From NCBI GenBank assembly GCA_963822115.1, contig CAWGGM010000009.1, positions 186,001 to 250,000 of the forward strand: a DNA stretch of 64,000 bases. The letters run 5' to 3'. A program made the position numbers and the translations under genes. The stretch is from CAWDXG01 sp963822115 (lineage in GTDB: Bacteria > Myxococcota_A > Polyangia > Polyangiales > Polyangiaceae). The notes under the pieces were generated by a model. The model was not told where the DNA came from. It did not search any database and saw nothing but the letters and a program-made list of their open reading frames with translations. Position 1 is the stretch's first letter, and each line of letters begins with the position of its first letter. Shown piece after piece: positions 17,827-27,640 of the stretch.

Positions 17827-18852
17827 CTACCTTCCGCCGACCATCTCGCGCAGCTTGTCCACGCTCGGCACTTCGCCCATGACGATGAGCTGGGTGCCGA
17901 CGTCGAGCTTCTTGTCGGGGGACGGGTTGTAGACGTAGCCGCCGTCGGGTTCGTGCAGGGCGACGACGAGCAGGTTGGTCTTGTCGCGGATGGGGACTTC
18001 GCGCAGCGATTTGCCGGCGAAGGGGGAGCCTTCGGGGATCGGCACTTCCTCGAAGCGGAGGTTCTTGGTCACGCGCAGCATCTGGTCGAGGAACTGCGTG
18101 ACCTTGGGCCGCACCAGCTCGCTCACCAGACGGATGCCGCCGATGCGGTTCGGGCTGACGGTGCTGTCGGCGCCGGCCTTGAGGATCTTGGGTTCGTTCT
18201 CGATCTCGACGGCCTTGGCGACGATGCGTGCCTTCGGATTGAGCGAGCGCGCCGAGAGCGTCACGAACAGGTTGTCGCGATCGTCGGACAGCGCCGAGAC
18301 GACGCCGCGCGCGCGCTCCACCCCGGCGGCGACCAGCGTGTGGTCCTCGGTGGCGTCACCGATGATGTACAGCAGCTTGCCGTCGAGCTCCTCGCTGACG
18401 CGCGCGAGCAGCGCTTCGTCCTTCTCGATCAACACGAACGTCTGTCCGATCGCGGCCAGCTCCTCCACGATGTACTTGCCTGTGCGGCCGCAGCCGGCGA
18501 CCACCATGTGGCCCTTGAGCGCGGCGATCCTGTTGTTCATGCGTCGTCTCCGGAAGGCCTTGGCGATCACTCCTTCGATGAGGAGTGCAGTCAGCGTGGA
18601 CTGGAAGAAGGCGATGGTGCCGATGCCGGCGAGAATCACGAGGCTCGTGACGACGCGCGCACCGGGATGCGTCTCGAGGTGCGGCAGCTCCTCGTAGCCC
18701 ACGGTCGAGATGGTGATCACCGCGAAGTAGATCGCGTGTCCGATCGTGTACTCGCCGTTGCCCAGGAAGTAGACCGCCACTCCGCCGAGCACGATGACAA
18801 TGGCGAGCAGCGCCAGTGCACTGAGGACTCTGCGGATGGAGAGCTGGAACAT
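17827..18852 (-). CDS. TrkA-domain potassium channel
   Basis: 341 residues. The N-terminal 110 residues hold a two-helix K+ pore: first membrane helix LALLAIVIVLGGVAVYFLG, pore and selectivity filter FAVITISTVGYEEL (TVGY), and a second helix TSLVILAGIGTIAFF. A TrkA-N (RCK) Rossmann domain follows, with VVAGCGRTGKYIVEEL and a conserved Asp in LIEKDEALL. The last 90 residues look like a TrkA-C domain (PIPEGSPFAGKSLREVPI). It is a ligand-gated, inner-membrane K+ channel regulated by nucleotides or ions at the RCK ring. It lies 16 bp downstream of the epimerase gene on the same strand. Confidence 0.92.
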   Translation of the reverse strand: MFQLSIRRVLSALALLAIVIVLGGVAVYFLGNGEYTIGHAIYFAVITISTVGYEELPHLETHPGARVVTSLVILAGIGTIAFFQSTLTALLIEGVIAKAFRRRRMNNRIAALKGHMVVAGCGRTGKYIVEELAAIGQTFVLIEKDEALLARVSEELDGKLLYIIGDATEDHTLVAAGVERARGVVSALSDDRDNLFVTLSARSLNPKARIVAKAVEIENEPKILKAGADSTVSPNRIGGIRLVSELVRPKVTQFLDQMLRVTKNLRFEEVPIPEGSPFAGKSLREVPIRDKTNLLVVALHEPDGGYVYNPSPDKKLDVGTQLIVMGEVPSVDKLREMVGGR

Positions 18853-18868
18853 GGGGCGGGCGACCGGG

Positions 18869-19783
18869 CTACGAGCCCAGCGCCTGTTCCAGCGCCGGGG
18901 CGAGCTCGGGATAGTGCCAGCAATACCCGTGCTCCTGCATCACCCGCGGCACGACGCGCTGGCCGGTGACGAGCGGACCCGCGCCCTCGCCAAAGCGGAC
19001 CTTGAGCGCGGCGGCCGGCACCTTGAGCCAGCTCGGCCGGCCCAGCGCCTTGCCGATGGCTCGCGAGAGCTCGGCGCTGGTCACGGCGCGCGGCGCGACC
19101 ACGTTGACCCCGCCCTGGATCGACTCGTCATCCAGACAGCGCAGCACGATGCCGACCACGTCGTCGATGTGCACCCAGGAAACCACCTGCTTGCCGCTGC
19201 CGATCGGGCCTCCGGCGAACAGCTTGAAGGGCAGCGCCAGCTGTTCGAGCGCGCCACCGTCGCGCGCCAGCACGACGCCGAAGCGCGTGCTGACCACGCG
19301 CACGTCCAGCGCTTCAGCGCCGCGCGCGGCTTCTTCCCAGTCGACGGCGACGCGAGCCAGGAAATCGTCGCCGGTCGAGCCCTGCTCGTCGACTTCCTCG
19401 TCGCCGGGGCGCGCGCCGTAGATGTTGATGCCCGATGCGCACACGAACACGCGCGGTCGCTTCTCGTTGGCAGCGATGGCTTCGACCAGCAGCCGTGTGC
19501 TGTCGACGCGGCTGTCGTGGATGCGACGCTTGGCTGCTTCGGTCCAGCGCACTCCGACGGCCTGCTCGCCCGCGAGATGCACCAGTGCGTCCTGATCCGA
19601 GAGCACCTCGAACCAGTCGCCGGCCTTGGCAGGATCCCACACAGCGCCCATCACGCCGTCGCCCAGCCGCGCCACGCTCTCCGGGCGGCGCGTGAGCACG
19701 GTGACGGCGTCGCCGCGAGCGCAGAGCGCCCGCACTAGATGCGTCCCTATGAAGCCTGTTCCCCCGGTAATCGCGACCCGCAC
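18869..19783 (-). CDS. TIGR01777/SDR39U1-type NAD-dependent epimerase
   Basis: 304 residues from a GTG start, chosen because GGAGGG stands 8 bases ahead and the residues VRVAITGGTGFIGTHLV begin the Rossmann fold directly. This is the extended SDR subfamily TIGR01777 (YfcH/SDR39U1): the blocks LVHLAGEQAVGVRWTEAAK, INIYGARP with a Tyr, and the C-terminal PSWLKVPAAALKVRFGEGA are all present. The substrate of this conserved family is unknown; a sugar or lipid epimerase/dehydratase role is assumed. It is followed by the K+ channel gene 16 bp on. Confidence 0.9.
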   Translation of the reverse strand: MRVAITGGTGFIGTHLVRALCARGDAVTVLTRRPESVARLGDGVMGAVWDPAKAGDWFEVLSDQDALVHLAGEQAVGVRWTEAAKRRIHDSRVDSTRLLVEAIAANEKRPRVFVCASGINIYGARPGDEEVDEQGSTGDDFLARVAVDWEEAARGAEALDVRVVSTRFGVVLARDGGALEQLALPFKLFAGGPIGSGKQVVSWVHIDDVVGIVLRCLDDESIQGGVNVVAPRAVTSAELSRAIGKALGRPSWLKVPAAALKVRFGEGAGPLVTGQRVVPRVMQEHGYCWHYPELAPALEQALGS

Positions 19784-19922
19784 CTGCTGCCCTCCTGTTG
19801 CCCAGCTGATGTGGAACCCCAGCATACCCGCGCAAGCCCCGTACGGAGCGCGATCATGTCGGCCCGTTGGCCGAGCACGCCGCCGCTGGACGCCCTCATG
19901 AAAAGGCTCTACCGATCGCAGC

Positions 19923-20561
19923 ATGCTGAGCATCAAGACGGGGCTGCTGGGGACGACGCTGCTGCTCGCTTTCGCGACGGCAGGTTGCGCCAGCTCGCCT
20001 GCTGCACCTTTCGATACCCTGAAGACCGCGAACCTGACGGCGTTCCGGCTCCAGAACTACGAGCCGCCGCAGCAGCAAGCTGCGACACCGACACCGCCCG
20101 GACAGATCCCGGGGCTGCCTCCCCAGATCCAGCAGTGGGTCCAGCAGGGAGCGCAGGGGCTGCAGCAGCTGATCCCGCCCGGCCTACTGCCGCCCGGCAT
20201 GATGCCCGGTGCGCAGGCGCAGGCAGCGCCCACGCCGGCGCAGCAGGTGCCGCGCTTCGAGGGCTTCCGCATCCTCGGCCAGACGCAGGTCATCGATACG
20301 GATCTGAAGGACAAGCTGGCCGACATCCTGGGTCACGAGAGCAACTTCCAGGCCGCGCACGCCAACTGCCTGTACGCGGAGATGGGCCTGTCGTTCGTCT
20401 CGGGTCCCGGTCAGATGCCGAACAACGTGCTCATCTCGTTTTCGTGCAACCAGGTGCAGGCTCGCAACTTCGCGTGGCCCTTCCCGAACACCGGCATGAA
20501 GCCGGACACGGTGAAGGAGCTGTCCGACGTCGTGAACAAGCTCTGGCCGCCCGGAACCTGA
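19923..20561 (+). CDS. Pro/Gln-rich hypothetical lipoprotein
   Basis: 212 residues. Signal peptide with lipobox (LLLAFATAGCASS). A Pro/Gln-rich linker of about 80 residues (PQIQQWVQQGAQGLQQL) is followed by a compact domain with two cysteines (AHANCLYAEMGLSFVSG and LISFSCNQVQARNF). No family recognised. The domain and its Cys pair suggest a disulfide in an envelope location. It is divergent from the epimerase gene, sharing about 140 bp of upstream DNA. Confidence 0.7.
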   Translation: MLSIKTGLLGTTLLLAFATAGCASSPAAPFDTLKTANLTAFRLQNYEPPQQQAATPTPPGQIPGLPPQIQQWVQQGAQGLQQLIPPGLLPPGMMPGAQAQAAPTPAQQVPRFEGFRILGQTQVIDTDLKDKLADILGHESNFQAAHANCLYAEMGLSFVSGPGQMPNNVLISFSCNQVQARNFAWPFPNTGMKPDTVKELSDVVNKLWPPGT

Positions 20562-20572
20562 AGCTCCGGTAG

Positions 20573-20587
20573 TCCCGCGACGCGGGA
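20573..20587. terminator. Short GC hairpin between convergent genes
   Basis: Stem TCCCGC-GAC-GCGGGA, just after the lipoprotein stop and before the stop of the opposite small gene. No T-run is present. Weak evidence only. Confidence 0.35.
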
Positions 20588-20605
20588 GAGCGCCGGCGGG
20601 CGGCT

Positions 20606-20737
20606 CTAGAGGATCGCCCAGTAGACGATCATCAGCAGGCCGACCAGCACCGCGAACCGCGGCCAGGTCATGCCCCAGCGCGGCTCCGTGTCGGGCTCGT
20701 GCAGGTGCTCGGTGTAGCCGACATCATCGCTTGCCAT
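20606..20737 (-). CDS. Small single-pass membrane protein
   Basis: 43 residues (MASDDVGYTEHLHEPDTEP then WGMTWPRFAVLVGLLMIVYWAIL). The N-terminal half is acidic and soluble; the C-terminal half is one hydrophobic helix ending at the stop. The start was chosen as the ATG just before the acidic stretch; an upstream start would add Cys-rich non-signal sequence. Function unknown. It is 57 bp downstream of the kinase gene on the same strand. Confidence 0.5.
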   Translation of the reverse strand: MASDDVGYTEHLHEPDTEPRWGMTWPRFAVLVGLLMIVYWAIL

Positions 20738-20794
20738 ACACGCAAGTTGCGCACGCGGTGATGCAGCGCAACCGGTGTGGCTTTCCGCCACGCT

Positions 20795-22810
20795 CTAGGC
20801 CGGCGCGCTCGATCGGCGCAGACGGCTGCTACCCGAAGGACGAGACGTGCGCGTGTCGGCCAGCTCCCAGCGGCCCTCGATGACGCCGCCGTCGGCGGTC
20901 ATTCCGATCACCAGGCCCACGTCGGCAAACACGCTCACGAACGGCGCGCGCCAGTCGGCCGAGCGCCACACGCACGTCCACGCTTCGGGGCTCTCCGGGT
21001 TGTGCAGCCACAGGTGCCCGACGCTGCTGGTCCACACGCGTCCGGCGATGTCCATCGCGACCGCCGTCAGATCGGGCTCGCCGGGCACGATCGACTCGCG
21101 CGCTTCGCCGCCCTCGACAAGCAGCACCCGGCCGCGCGCGCCCACCACGACGCCCAGCCCCAGATCGGGCTGCGCCGCGCAGTCGTTGTACTCGGAAACA
21201 TCCCCGCCGCGCAGCCGCTGCACCTCGAACATCAGCGGCGAATAGATGGCGGCAAAGCCCTCGCCGCGTCGCGAGCGGCCGCTCATCAGCCAGCTGTCGT
21301 CGGACAGCCGCACCAGCGCCGAGATCGTCTTGGCCTTGGACAGCGCGGCCGGCTTCAGCCAGCGATGCGCAGCCAGCGAGAAGAGCAGCGGCGGCTCGAT
21401 CGGTCGCGCGCCGACCAGCACCGCCAGATCGCCGATCTCGCCGCTCGCCTGCTGGAACGTGACGCGCGGATCGTCGGCCTCGAGCAGACCGGACACGCCG
21501 CGTTGCGAGTAGTGGGCGATGGTTCCCTTGTCGCCGCCGACCAGCCACTGGCCCGCGCCGACGCGCTCGACGAAGCGGATGCCGCCCGGGGGCAACGCGC
21601 CGAGCGGCGCCTGCACCCAGCTGGTGCCGTTCCAGAACGCCAGCCCCTTGCTGGTCGCGGCCAGACAGCGGCCGTCGCCTTCCCACGCCACGCTGCGGAT
21701 GACGCGATCGGCGCCGGGATTGCGGCGCACGTGCCATCCCCACTGGAAGCGGCTGACGCCCGAGTGCTCGGTGATGCTCTCCAGCCGGCGCCGCGGCGGA
21801 CTGCGACGTTTCGGATCGGGTCTGAGCGCGCGCAGCACGCTGGCCGCGAACTCCCACACCGTCTGCGGGCGGTGGCGCGGATCGAACGCGGTGGCGTGGG
21901 CCAGCGACGCGTCGATCGCCGCGCAGGCGTGCGGGCGCTCGGCCAGCTCGGGGCACAGCCCGCGGCACTGGGTGATGCTGCGGCGTTCCTTCTGCCGCGC
22001 CATCAACACGCCGTCGACCGTGGTCGGCGCTTCGAAGTACTCCTCGCCGGTGAGCAGCCGGAACACGACGGCGGCCAGGCTGAACACGTCGCTGGCCGGT
22101 CCCATGGGGACCTTGCCGGGCGCGATCTGTTCGGGCGCGGCGTAGCCGGCGGTGCCGCCCGGCGCGCCGGAGAAGGTGCCCGGGCTCTGTTCCTCCTGCC
22201 GCGCGATACCGAAGTCGGCGATCTTGAACAGCTCGTCGGTGCCGAAGCCGCAGCACAGCACGTTCCACGGCGTCACGTCGCGGTGCACGACGCCCACCTC
22301 GTGGATCGCCTCGAGCCCGCTGGACAGACACGTGACCGCCAGCGCCGCGCGATCCGGATCGAAGGCGTAGCCGGTCTGCTCCATCGAGAAGTCGATGCGC
22401 TCGTCGAGCGTGGTTCCCTCGGCGCCGCCGTGCACGTACTCCAGCGCGAGCCAGGGCAGGTCCATCTGCACGCCGGCCTGCGTGACGCCGACCGCACCGC
22501 TGTCGATGAGCCGCACCACGAACGGCGTCGGCGGCACGCGTTCGTTGAGTCGCTGCAGCGCCACCGCCTCCTTCTCGACCGCGAGCCGGGCCGTCTCGCC
22601 CTGTTCGCGCATCATGCGCGGCCGCACGATCTTCAGCACCACCGGCGAGTGCCCCTCCGCCGAGCGCCGGAGAGCAAAGAACGCCACCGCAAAGCTGCCC
22701 GCCCCGAGCGGACGGTCGAGCTGGTAGCGCACCTTGCGCTCGTGCGGCGATTTGAGCGTCAGGCCCGACAGCGCGCCGAGCAGGTCGTCTTCTGGCGAGA
22801 TCAGGATCAC
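20795..22810 (-). CDS. Ser/Thr protein kinase with C-terminal propeller-like domain
   Basis: About 671 residues from a GTG start (VILISPEDDLLGALS); a longer open frame upstream would run through the tmRNA gene and was rejected. The kinase domain covers residues 25-330: glycine loop LGAGSFAVAFFALR, Lys in VVLKIVRP, catalytic loop VVHRDVTPWNVL (Thr and Trp in place of the usual Lys-Pro), and DFG in IADFGIARQEE. The C-terminal 300 residues have repeating beta segments with Trp/Gly (CLAATSKGLAFWNGTSWVQ, WLVGGDKGTIAHYS, VYTSSVG-type), suggesting a beta-propeller sensor. No membrane helix is seen. It is divergent from ssrA. Confidence 0.87.
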   Translation of the reverse strand: MILISPEDDLLGALSGLTLKSPHERKVRYQLDRPLGAGSFAVAFFALRRSAEGHSPVVLKIVRPRMMREQGETARLAVEKEAVALQRLNERVPPTPFVVRLIDSGAVGVTQAGVQMDLPWLALEYVHGGAEGTTLDERIDFSMEQTGYAFDPDRAALAVTCLSSGLEAIHEVGVVHRDVTPWNVLCCGFGTDELFKIADFGIARQEEQSPGTFSGAPGGTAGYAAPEQIAPGKVPMGPASDVFSLAAVVFRLLTGEEYFEAPTTVDGVLMARQKERRSITQCRGLCPELAERPHACAAIDASLAHATAFDPRHRPQTVWEFAASVLRALRPDPKRRSPPRRRLESITEHSGVSRFQWGWHVRRNPGADRVIRSVAWEGDGRCLAATSKGLAFWNGTSWVQAPLGALPPGGIRFVERVGAGQWLVGGDKGTIAHYSQRGVSGLLEADDPRVTFQQASGEIGDLAVLVGARPIEPPLLFSLAAHRWLKPAALSKAKTISALVRLSDDSWLMSGRSRRGEGFAAIYSPLMFEVQRLRGGDVSEYNDCAAQPDLGLGVVVGARGRVLLVEGGEARESIVPGEPDLTAVAMDIAGRVWTSSVGHLWLHNPESPEAWTCVWRSADWRAPFVSVFADVGLVIGMTADGGVIEGRWELADTRTSRPSGSSRLRRSSAPA

Positions 22811-22890
22811 AACCGGGTCGGAGAGGATAGCTCGCCCCGGCCCGGCGCGGTCCAGCGCTTTCCGCTGCCGCCGCCGCTGCGTCTTGTCAC

Positions 22891-22918
22891 TTGACCGGGT
22901 GCAGAAAAGTCCTACATT
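22891..22918 (+). promoter_or_regulatory. Probable sigma-70-type promoter of ssrA
   Basis: TTGACC at 22891-22896, a 16-bp spacer, then TACATT at 22913-22918. Transcription would begin near 22925, giving a short 5' leader that RNase P removes to leave the mature end at about 22951. Position and strength fit a housekeeping RNA gene. Confidence 0.6.
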
Positions 22919-22950
22919 CCGCCAGCCTGCATCTTGCCGGTACCCCGATA

Positions 22951-23299
<349 letters not shown>

Positions 23300-23333
23300 A
23301 ATTCTTCCGAAAAACCAGGGGGATCAGCACTCG

Positions 23334-23352
23334 GGGGGAGAATCTCTCCCCC
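23334..23352 (+). terminator. Strong hairpin just inside the island's left end
   Basis: Perfect 8-bp stem GGGGGAGA / TCTCCCCC with a 3-nt loop, 38 bp after the tmRNA 3' end. It may end ssrA transcription now that the original terminator has been moved to the far end of the island. Confidence 0.5.
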
Positions 23353-23427
23353 ATCTCTCCCCGGCCGCGCGTCCTATTTGACGGGCTGCTTCATTTTTTT
23401 CCAGCTGATCGGTGTAGCCGGATCAGG

Positions 23428-23790
23428 ATGGCGAACCTTCGCTTCGATCCTGATCTGTTGCTGGCGGGGCTGAGCCCGGACGAGACCCTGGAGTTCCAGG
23501 CGATGGCCAAGCGGGGCGAAGCGTTCCTGGTTTCGCTCGACCAAGGACTCGCGAAGCATAAGCGCTGGCATCCCCCTCCCCGACCTGGCGTTGCACGCAC
23601 CGACGCTCTGCCGGTCCTCCTGACGATCGAGGAAGCCGCGGGTCTGCTCAGAACCAGCGCAGGTTCGATCTACCAGCGTGTTGCACGCGGTCAGCTCACG
23701 AAGGCGGATGGCCTGGTGCGCGACGGTCGTCGCGTCCTGTTCCACCGCGATCGCCTCCTCCAGTTCCTTGAGCGAGGAGGCCGCCGATGA
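23428..23790 (+). CDS. Helix-turn-helix excisionase-like protein
   Basis: 120 residues. The C-terminal 60 residues form a MerR/excisionase-type winged HTH: LLTIEEAAGLLRTSAGSIYQRVARGQL followed by VRDGRRVLFHRDRLLQFLE, which matches the usual helix-turn-helix plus wing of helix_turn_helix_17-type proteins. The N-terminal part is helical. The gene overlaps the integrase start by 4 bases (ATGA). Excisionases direct the matching integrase toward excision; a regulator role is also possible. The start ATG lies after GATCAGG, a weak ribosome site. Confidence 0.75.
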   Translation: MANLRFDPDLLLAGLSPDETLEFQAMAKRGEAFLVSLDQGLAKHKRWHPPPRPGVARTDALPVLLTIEEAAGLLRTSAGSIYQRVARGQLTKADGLVRDGRRVLFHRDRLLQFLERGGRR

Positions 23791-24417
23791 GCGTCCGCGT
23801 CAAGCGCTGGCGTGGGTCCGGCGCGCCAGGTTGGGGCGTTATCCCGTCGATGCCCTGCACGGTTCGCTTGCTGAAGGTCAGCGAAGGCGAGCTGAAAGCT
23901 TATGAAGCCGATGAGCTGGATCGCCTTGTCGAGGAAGCGGAGAAGCTCGGACGCGAACATCTGATCGTCGTCCTGCTAGGAGCAGATGCTGGTCTTCGAC
24001 GAGGCGAGATCCTGGGTTTGAACCAGGCTGACATCGACTACAAGCGGCAGCAGCTCTACGTGCAGCGGCAGGTCTACAAGGGCAAGGAAGGGCCCACGAA
24101 GAACGGCAAGCCACGCTACGTGCCTATGACGAACCGGCTGGCCAAAGCGCTGCGAGCCCACCGACACCTTCGTGGCGATCGCGTTCTTTACTTCAAGGAG
24201 CAGGCTTCCAACCGATGGCATGGCGAGTGGCGAGCCGTCACGCCCAAGGTCTTGCGGATGTGGATGGCGGGCGTCGAGAAGCGAGCTGGCTTCAAGCCCC
24301 GCGGCGCCCTCCACATCCTGCGGCACACCTTCTGTAGTCGGCTCGCGATGAAGAACGCCCCCGTGATGACCATCAAGGAGCTGGCCGGACACCAGCGCAT
24401 CGAGACCACGCTGCGCT
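23787..24417 (+). pseudogene. Tyrosine-recombinase integrase, truncated before the catalytic Tyr
   Basis: Site-specific recombinase that presumably inserted the island at ssrA. Catalytic features seen: first Arg in DAGLRRGEILGL, beta-hairpin Lys in TKNGKPRYVPM, HxxR in LHILRHTFCSRL, and the last His in LAGHQRIETTLR. The coding sequence then runs into the IS66 end (GTAACCGTCC at 24418), so the nucleophilic Tyr, expected about ten residues on, is lost; the readable frame continues to 24545 only in IS sequence. The N-terminus also seems shortened: after MSVRVKRW the text jumps to the catalytic domain, and the core-binding domain is largely missing. Integration activity must be lost. Confidence 0.85.
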
Positions 24418-25890
24418 GTAACCGTCCAACGACGGCCGTCCTTGACGCCGTCTACGACGTAGCCGGCGCCCAGTTCTGCGGCAGCAGCCGGTCGATCTGG
24501 TCGGCGGGGGTGGAGTCGAGGCGGGTCAGCACGTCGGTGAGGTAGGCGAGCGGGTCGACGTCGTTGGCGATGCAGGTGGCGACGACGGTGTACAGCGCAG
24601 CGAGGTTTTCGCCGGCTTCCACGTGGCCGACGAAGAGGAAATTCTTCCGGCCGAGCGCGACCACACGCAGCGCCGACTCGCTGGCGTTGTTGTCTGGCGG
24701 GATGCGCACGTCGCGGATGAAGCGCGTGAGCGCCTGCCAGTTCTTCAGCGCGTAGCGCACGGCGCGCCCCATCCTGCTCTTCGGTGGGTCGAGATCGCGG
24801 CGGTTGACCAGCCAGAGATACAGCTTGTCCATCAGTGGCAGCGTCCGTTCCCAGCGCAACCGCGCGTGCTCGGCCGTGCGCACGATGCCCGCTTTCCGCG
24901 CGTCGTGCTCGATGACGTAGATCTCGCGGATGAGATCGAGCGCGTGCTGCGCCTCGGGCTCGCTGTCGAGTGCCTCGAAGAATTTCCTGCGGACGTGGGC
25001 GAGGCAGCCTGCGCGCTCGCGGCCGTCGACGTCGGTGACGGCGTTGTAGCCGGTGTAGGCGTCGACCAGCAGCGTGCCCTTGGTGCCGCCGAGCACGGCC
25101 TTCGGGGTCCTGCCGCTGCGGTCGGCGCTGAAGCGGTAGGCGACGAGGTTTTCCGCGATGAAGGTCCAGATGTAGGCCTTCTTCTTCGAGCTCTGCATGC
25201 GCTTCGAGGTCTCGTCGGCGAGCACGATGTCCGAGGCCGCGATGAGCGCCAGGATGCGCGTCGCAAGCGGAGTGAGCACGCCGCCGACCCGGTGGAACAG
25301 GTGCGTCATGGTGCTGCGCGACATCGGCACGCCGAGCCGCTTGAACTGCTGCTCGAGCCGGTAGAGCGGGATCGAATCGCAGCACTTGCTCACGACGAGG
25401 TGCGCCATGAAGCCCGGCCCGTACTGCGTGCGGTCGAAGACCTTGTCGGGCACGGGCGCGGTCACGATGTACTCGCCGCACGGGCACGTGAGCTTCTCGC
25501 GGCGGAAGATGCGCTTGCGGAAGTAGCCGGGGACGTACTCGATGATGCTGCTCGGCTTGCCGTCACCCAGCGGCTTCAGATCGGTGCGATGGCACTTCGG
25601 GCAACGACGCTCGTCATCGGGGACCGGCACATGGACCGTCTCGGTCTCGATCTTCTTCGCGCGGAGCTCCGCGTTGGCCTTGCGCTGGCGCTGGCGCTCC
25701 TCGGGGCTGGCCTTCGCGCCGCGCCGGACCTCGCGGTCCATCGGCGGCATCTTCTCGCTCTTCTTGCCGAAGAGCTGCCGCTTGAGCGCTTCGAGCTGCT
25801 CCTGCTGTCGCCGCTGCGCCTCGAGCACCTCGTCGAGCTGCTGCTTGAGCTCGGCAGCGTGCTCCTTCCACGCGCAGTCGTGGTCGTCCG
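24418..25890 (-). mobile_element. IS66-family insertion sequence remnant
   Basis: The left end at 24418 starts GTAACCGTCCAACGACGG, which fits the GTAA start of IS66-type inverted repeats, and lies 34 bp from the transposase stop. The right end and the accessory genes tnpA and tnpB are missing: at about 25890 the sequence changes to a glutathione S-transferase on the other strand. It interrupts the integrase on the left. Confidence 0.75.
24452..25890 (-). pseudogene. IS66-family transposase, N-terminus lost
   Basis: About 480 residues of an IS66 TnpC-type DDE transposase. The N-terminal coiled region reads WKEHAAELKQQLDEVLEAQR and LEALKRQLFGKKSEKM. A zinc-binding segment follows (RRCPKCHRTDLKPLG and LTCPCGEYIV). 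The catalytic core shows SDIVLADETSKRM, LLVDAYTGYN and PPDNNASESALR, then the C-terminal NWAPATS. The open frame continues upstream to 26119, but that part is the antisense of a glutathione S-transferase fragment and not transposase. No start codon belongs to the IS, so the gene is 5'-truncated. Confidence 0.85.
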
Positions 25891-25895
25891 GCCGC

Positions 25896-26276
25896 CTCGC
25901 CCCGGCGATCGATGACCCGGCGCGCGGTACGTACCTGCGCTGGATCTGCTTCGCGCCCGCGGTCATCGAGCCGGCGGTGATGGCCAAGATGGGGGGCTGG
26001 GAGTACAGGCCCTCCCAGGCTGGGTGGGGCGTGTACGACGCGGTGCTGGACTCGATGGAGCACGCGCTCGAAGGCCGCGAGTACGTCCTCGGCGACCGCT
26101 TCTCGATGGCCAACGTCATCTTCGGCGGGACGCTGCGCTACATGATGCAGTTCGGGACGATCGAGGCGCGCCCAGCCTTCGTCGCATACGCCGAGCGCCT
26201 GGCGGCCCGGCCTGCGTTGAAGCGCGCCGACGAGCGCAACGCAGCGATCGTGACGGAGCGCGGGTTGAAGAGCTGA
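25896..26276 (+). pseudogene. Glutathione S-transferase fragment (C-terminal domain)
   Basis: 126 residues matching the alpha-helical C-terminal domain of GSTs: DPARGTYLRWICFAPAVIE, DAVLDSMEHALEGREYVLGD, then FSMANVIFGGTLRYMM and FVAYAERLAARPALKRADE. The thioredoxin-like N-terminal half with the glutathione site is missing and IS66 sequence stands in its place. The frame is otherwise intact to a normal stop. An insertion or rearrangement removed the 5' part; the fragment cannot be functional. Confidence 0.82.
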
Positions 26277-26279
26277 CCG

Positions 26280-27640
26280 CGAGGATGGCGGGCGGGGTCG
26301 CTGGGAGGCGCAGCTCTTCGAGGATTGTGCGCGCTTCGTCGGGCTCGGTAACGAGGTCGGTGAAGCGGAGGCGGCCGCCGCAGGGGCAGGCGAGGGCGTC
26401 GATGTCGTGGACGCGGCGAAGAAGGGTGGCCCAATCGATGCGAGAGATGGCGCTCTCGAAGATGCGGAGGAGGTCGCAGTCGGATGCGGCACGAGAGGTG
26501 GGCGCCTCGGCGGAGGCGCTGCGGTCTGCTGTTGGCGGTTGCGGCGAACATGCGGCCGTCGTGATGACGCTGCGCTCGACATTGCTCTCCGCGGTCTTTG
26601 TGGGCGCTGGCGTGCAGCGCTCGGGCTGTGGATCGTCCCGGCGCTTGGCTTCGCGCTTGGTGGGCGCGGTCGAGCACGACTGCGGACTCCGCTCGACGCC
26701 GGCGTTCGGCGCCAGCGCGACGACGGTGCCCGGGGGGAAAGTTGGGGGCGATGGCACCGTGGAAGCGGACTAGCGGGGTGCGCGGCGGCGGGACGAGGGC
26801 GGCGAGTCGGGCGAGGAACTCGCGGGGTTCCATCACGCGGTGGGTCTGGTCGGAGCGCCACGGACTCTTGATCTGGTAGGCGACGTGGCCGCTGGGGAGT
26901 AGGCTCAAGCACTCGAGACTGAACGGCGGGCGCCCGCAGTAGCGAAGCAGCAGCTCGCGGCCGAAGTTGTTGCCGGCAGGGACGCACACCGCAGCGTGCA
27001 GGCCGAAGCCCTGCGCCTCGCCGAGGTAGCGGCTGCGGCGACCGCGCGCTGGCTTCAGCTTCTCGAGCTCGGCCTGCTCGTCGGCGTCCGCGGGTGGAGC
27101 GTTCTCGCCGGGCACGGATGTGAGCACGCCGATGCCAAGGGAGAGCTGGCTGCAGCTCCCGAGAGCGGATTGCTCCGGCGCCTCGTTGTTGAAGTGATCG
27201 GGCTCCACGGCGAGAAGGCTGCGACGTTCGAGCCAGCGTAGGAAGCGCACGGCGATGCGATCGCATACGGCGTCCATCTCGTCGCGTTCGGGTGGCGGGA
27301 GTTGGTGGAAGCGCGCGCTGCGTTCGGCGCCGGGTGTTGATCCTCGCTCGATGACGAACACACCGTCGACGAACGCGCCGTGGTTGTGCGTGTTGAGGTT
27401 GAGGCTGCCGCCGAAGCGCTGGGGAAACGAGACGCCTGCGCCGCGCACGATCTCTCCGCGTTGCTTTCCGATGCCAGCCTGTCGCGCCCGGCACTCGTAG
27501 GAGGCGAGCAGCTCTTCGGCCTGGATGCGGCACGTGGCGCCGAAGGCGGCGGCGTTTCTGGCGAGCAGCAGGCGCAGGTCGAACGGTACGGTGAGCACCC
27601 ACTGGCGCAGCGACAGCCCCCAGGATGGGCCAGGATCCGC
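26280..27640 (-). pseudogene. IS91-like transposase, frameshifted
   Basis: A rolling-circle-type transposase of the IS91/Y2 group in two frames. The upstream part holds SLRQWVLTVPFDLRLLLA, the HUH-like motif NLNTHNHGAFVDGVFV, LLRYCGRPPFS (candidate Tyr) and FLARLAALVPPPR. The downstream part, in the next frame, holds IDWATLLRRVHDIDALACPC and LRLPATPP. The break is at about 26725-26745, at a run of six G on the plus strand, and is solved by skipping one base. The N-terminal zinc-finger is not recognisable. 27641-28077 shows only out-of-frame remnants and nothing I can name. Confidence 0.72.

Noticed and set aside
20777..22894. 705-codon plus-strand frame opposite the second kinase
   Set aside because: The kinase motifs are on the minus strand; the plus frame shows only repetitive Arg/His-rich sequence.
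25896..26119. N-terminal part of the IS66 transposase
   Set aside because: The minus frame is open there, but its text is the antisense of a glutathione S-transferase domain, which is clear on the plus strand.
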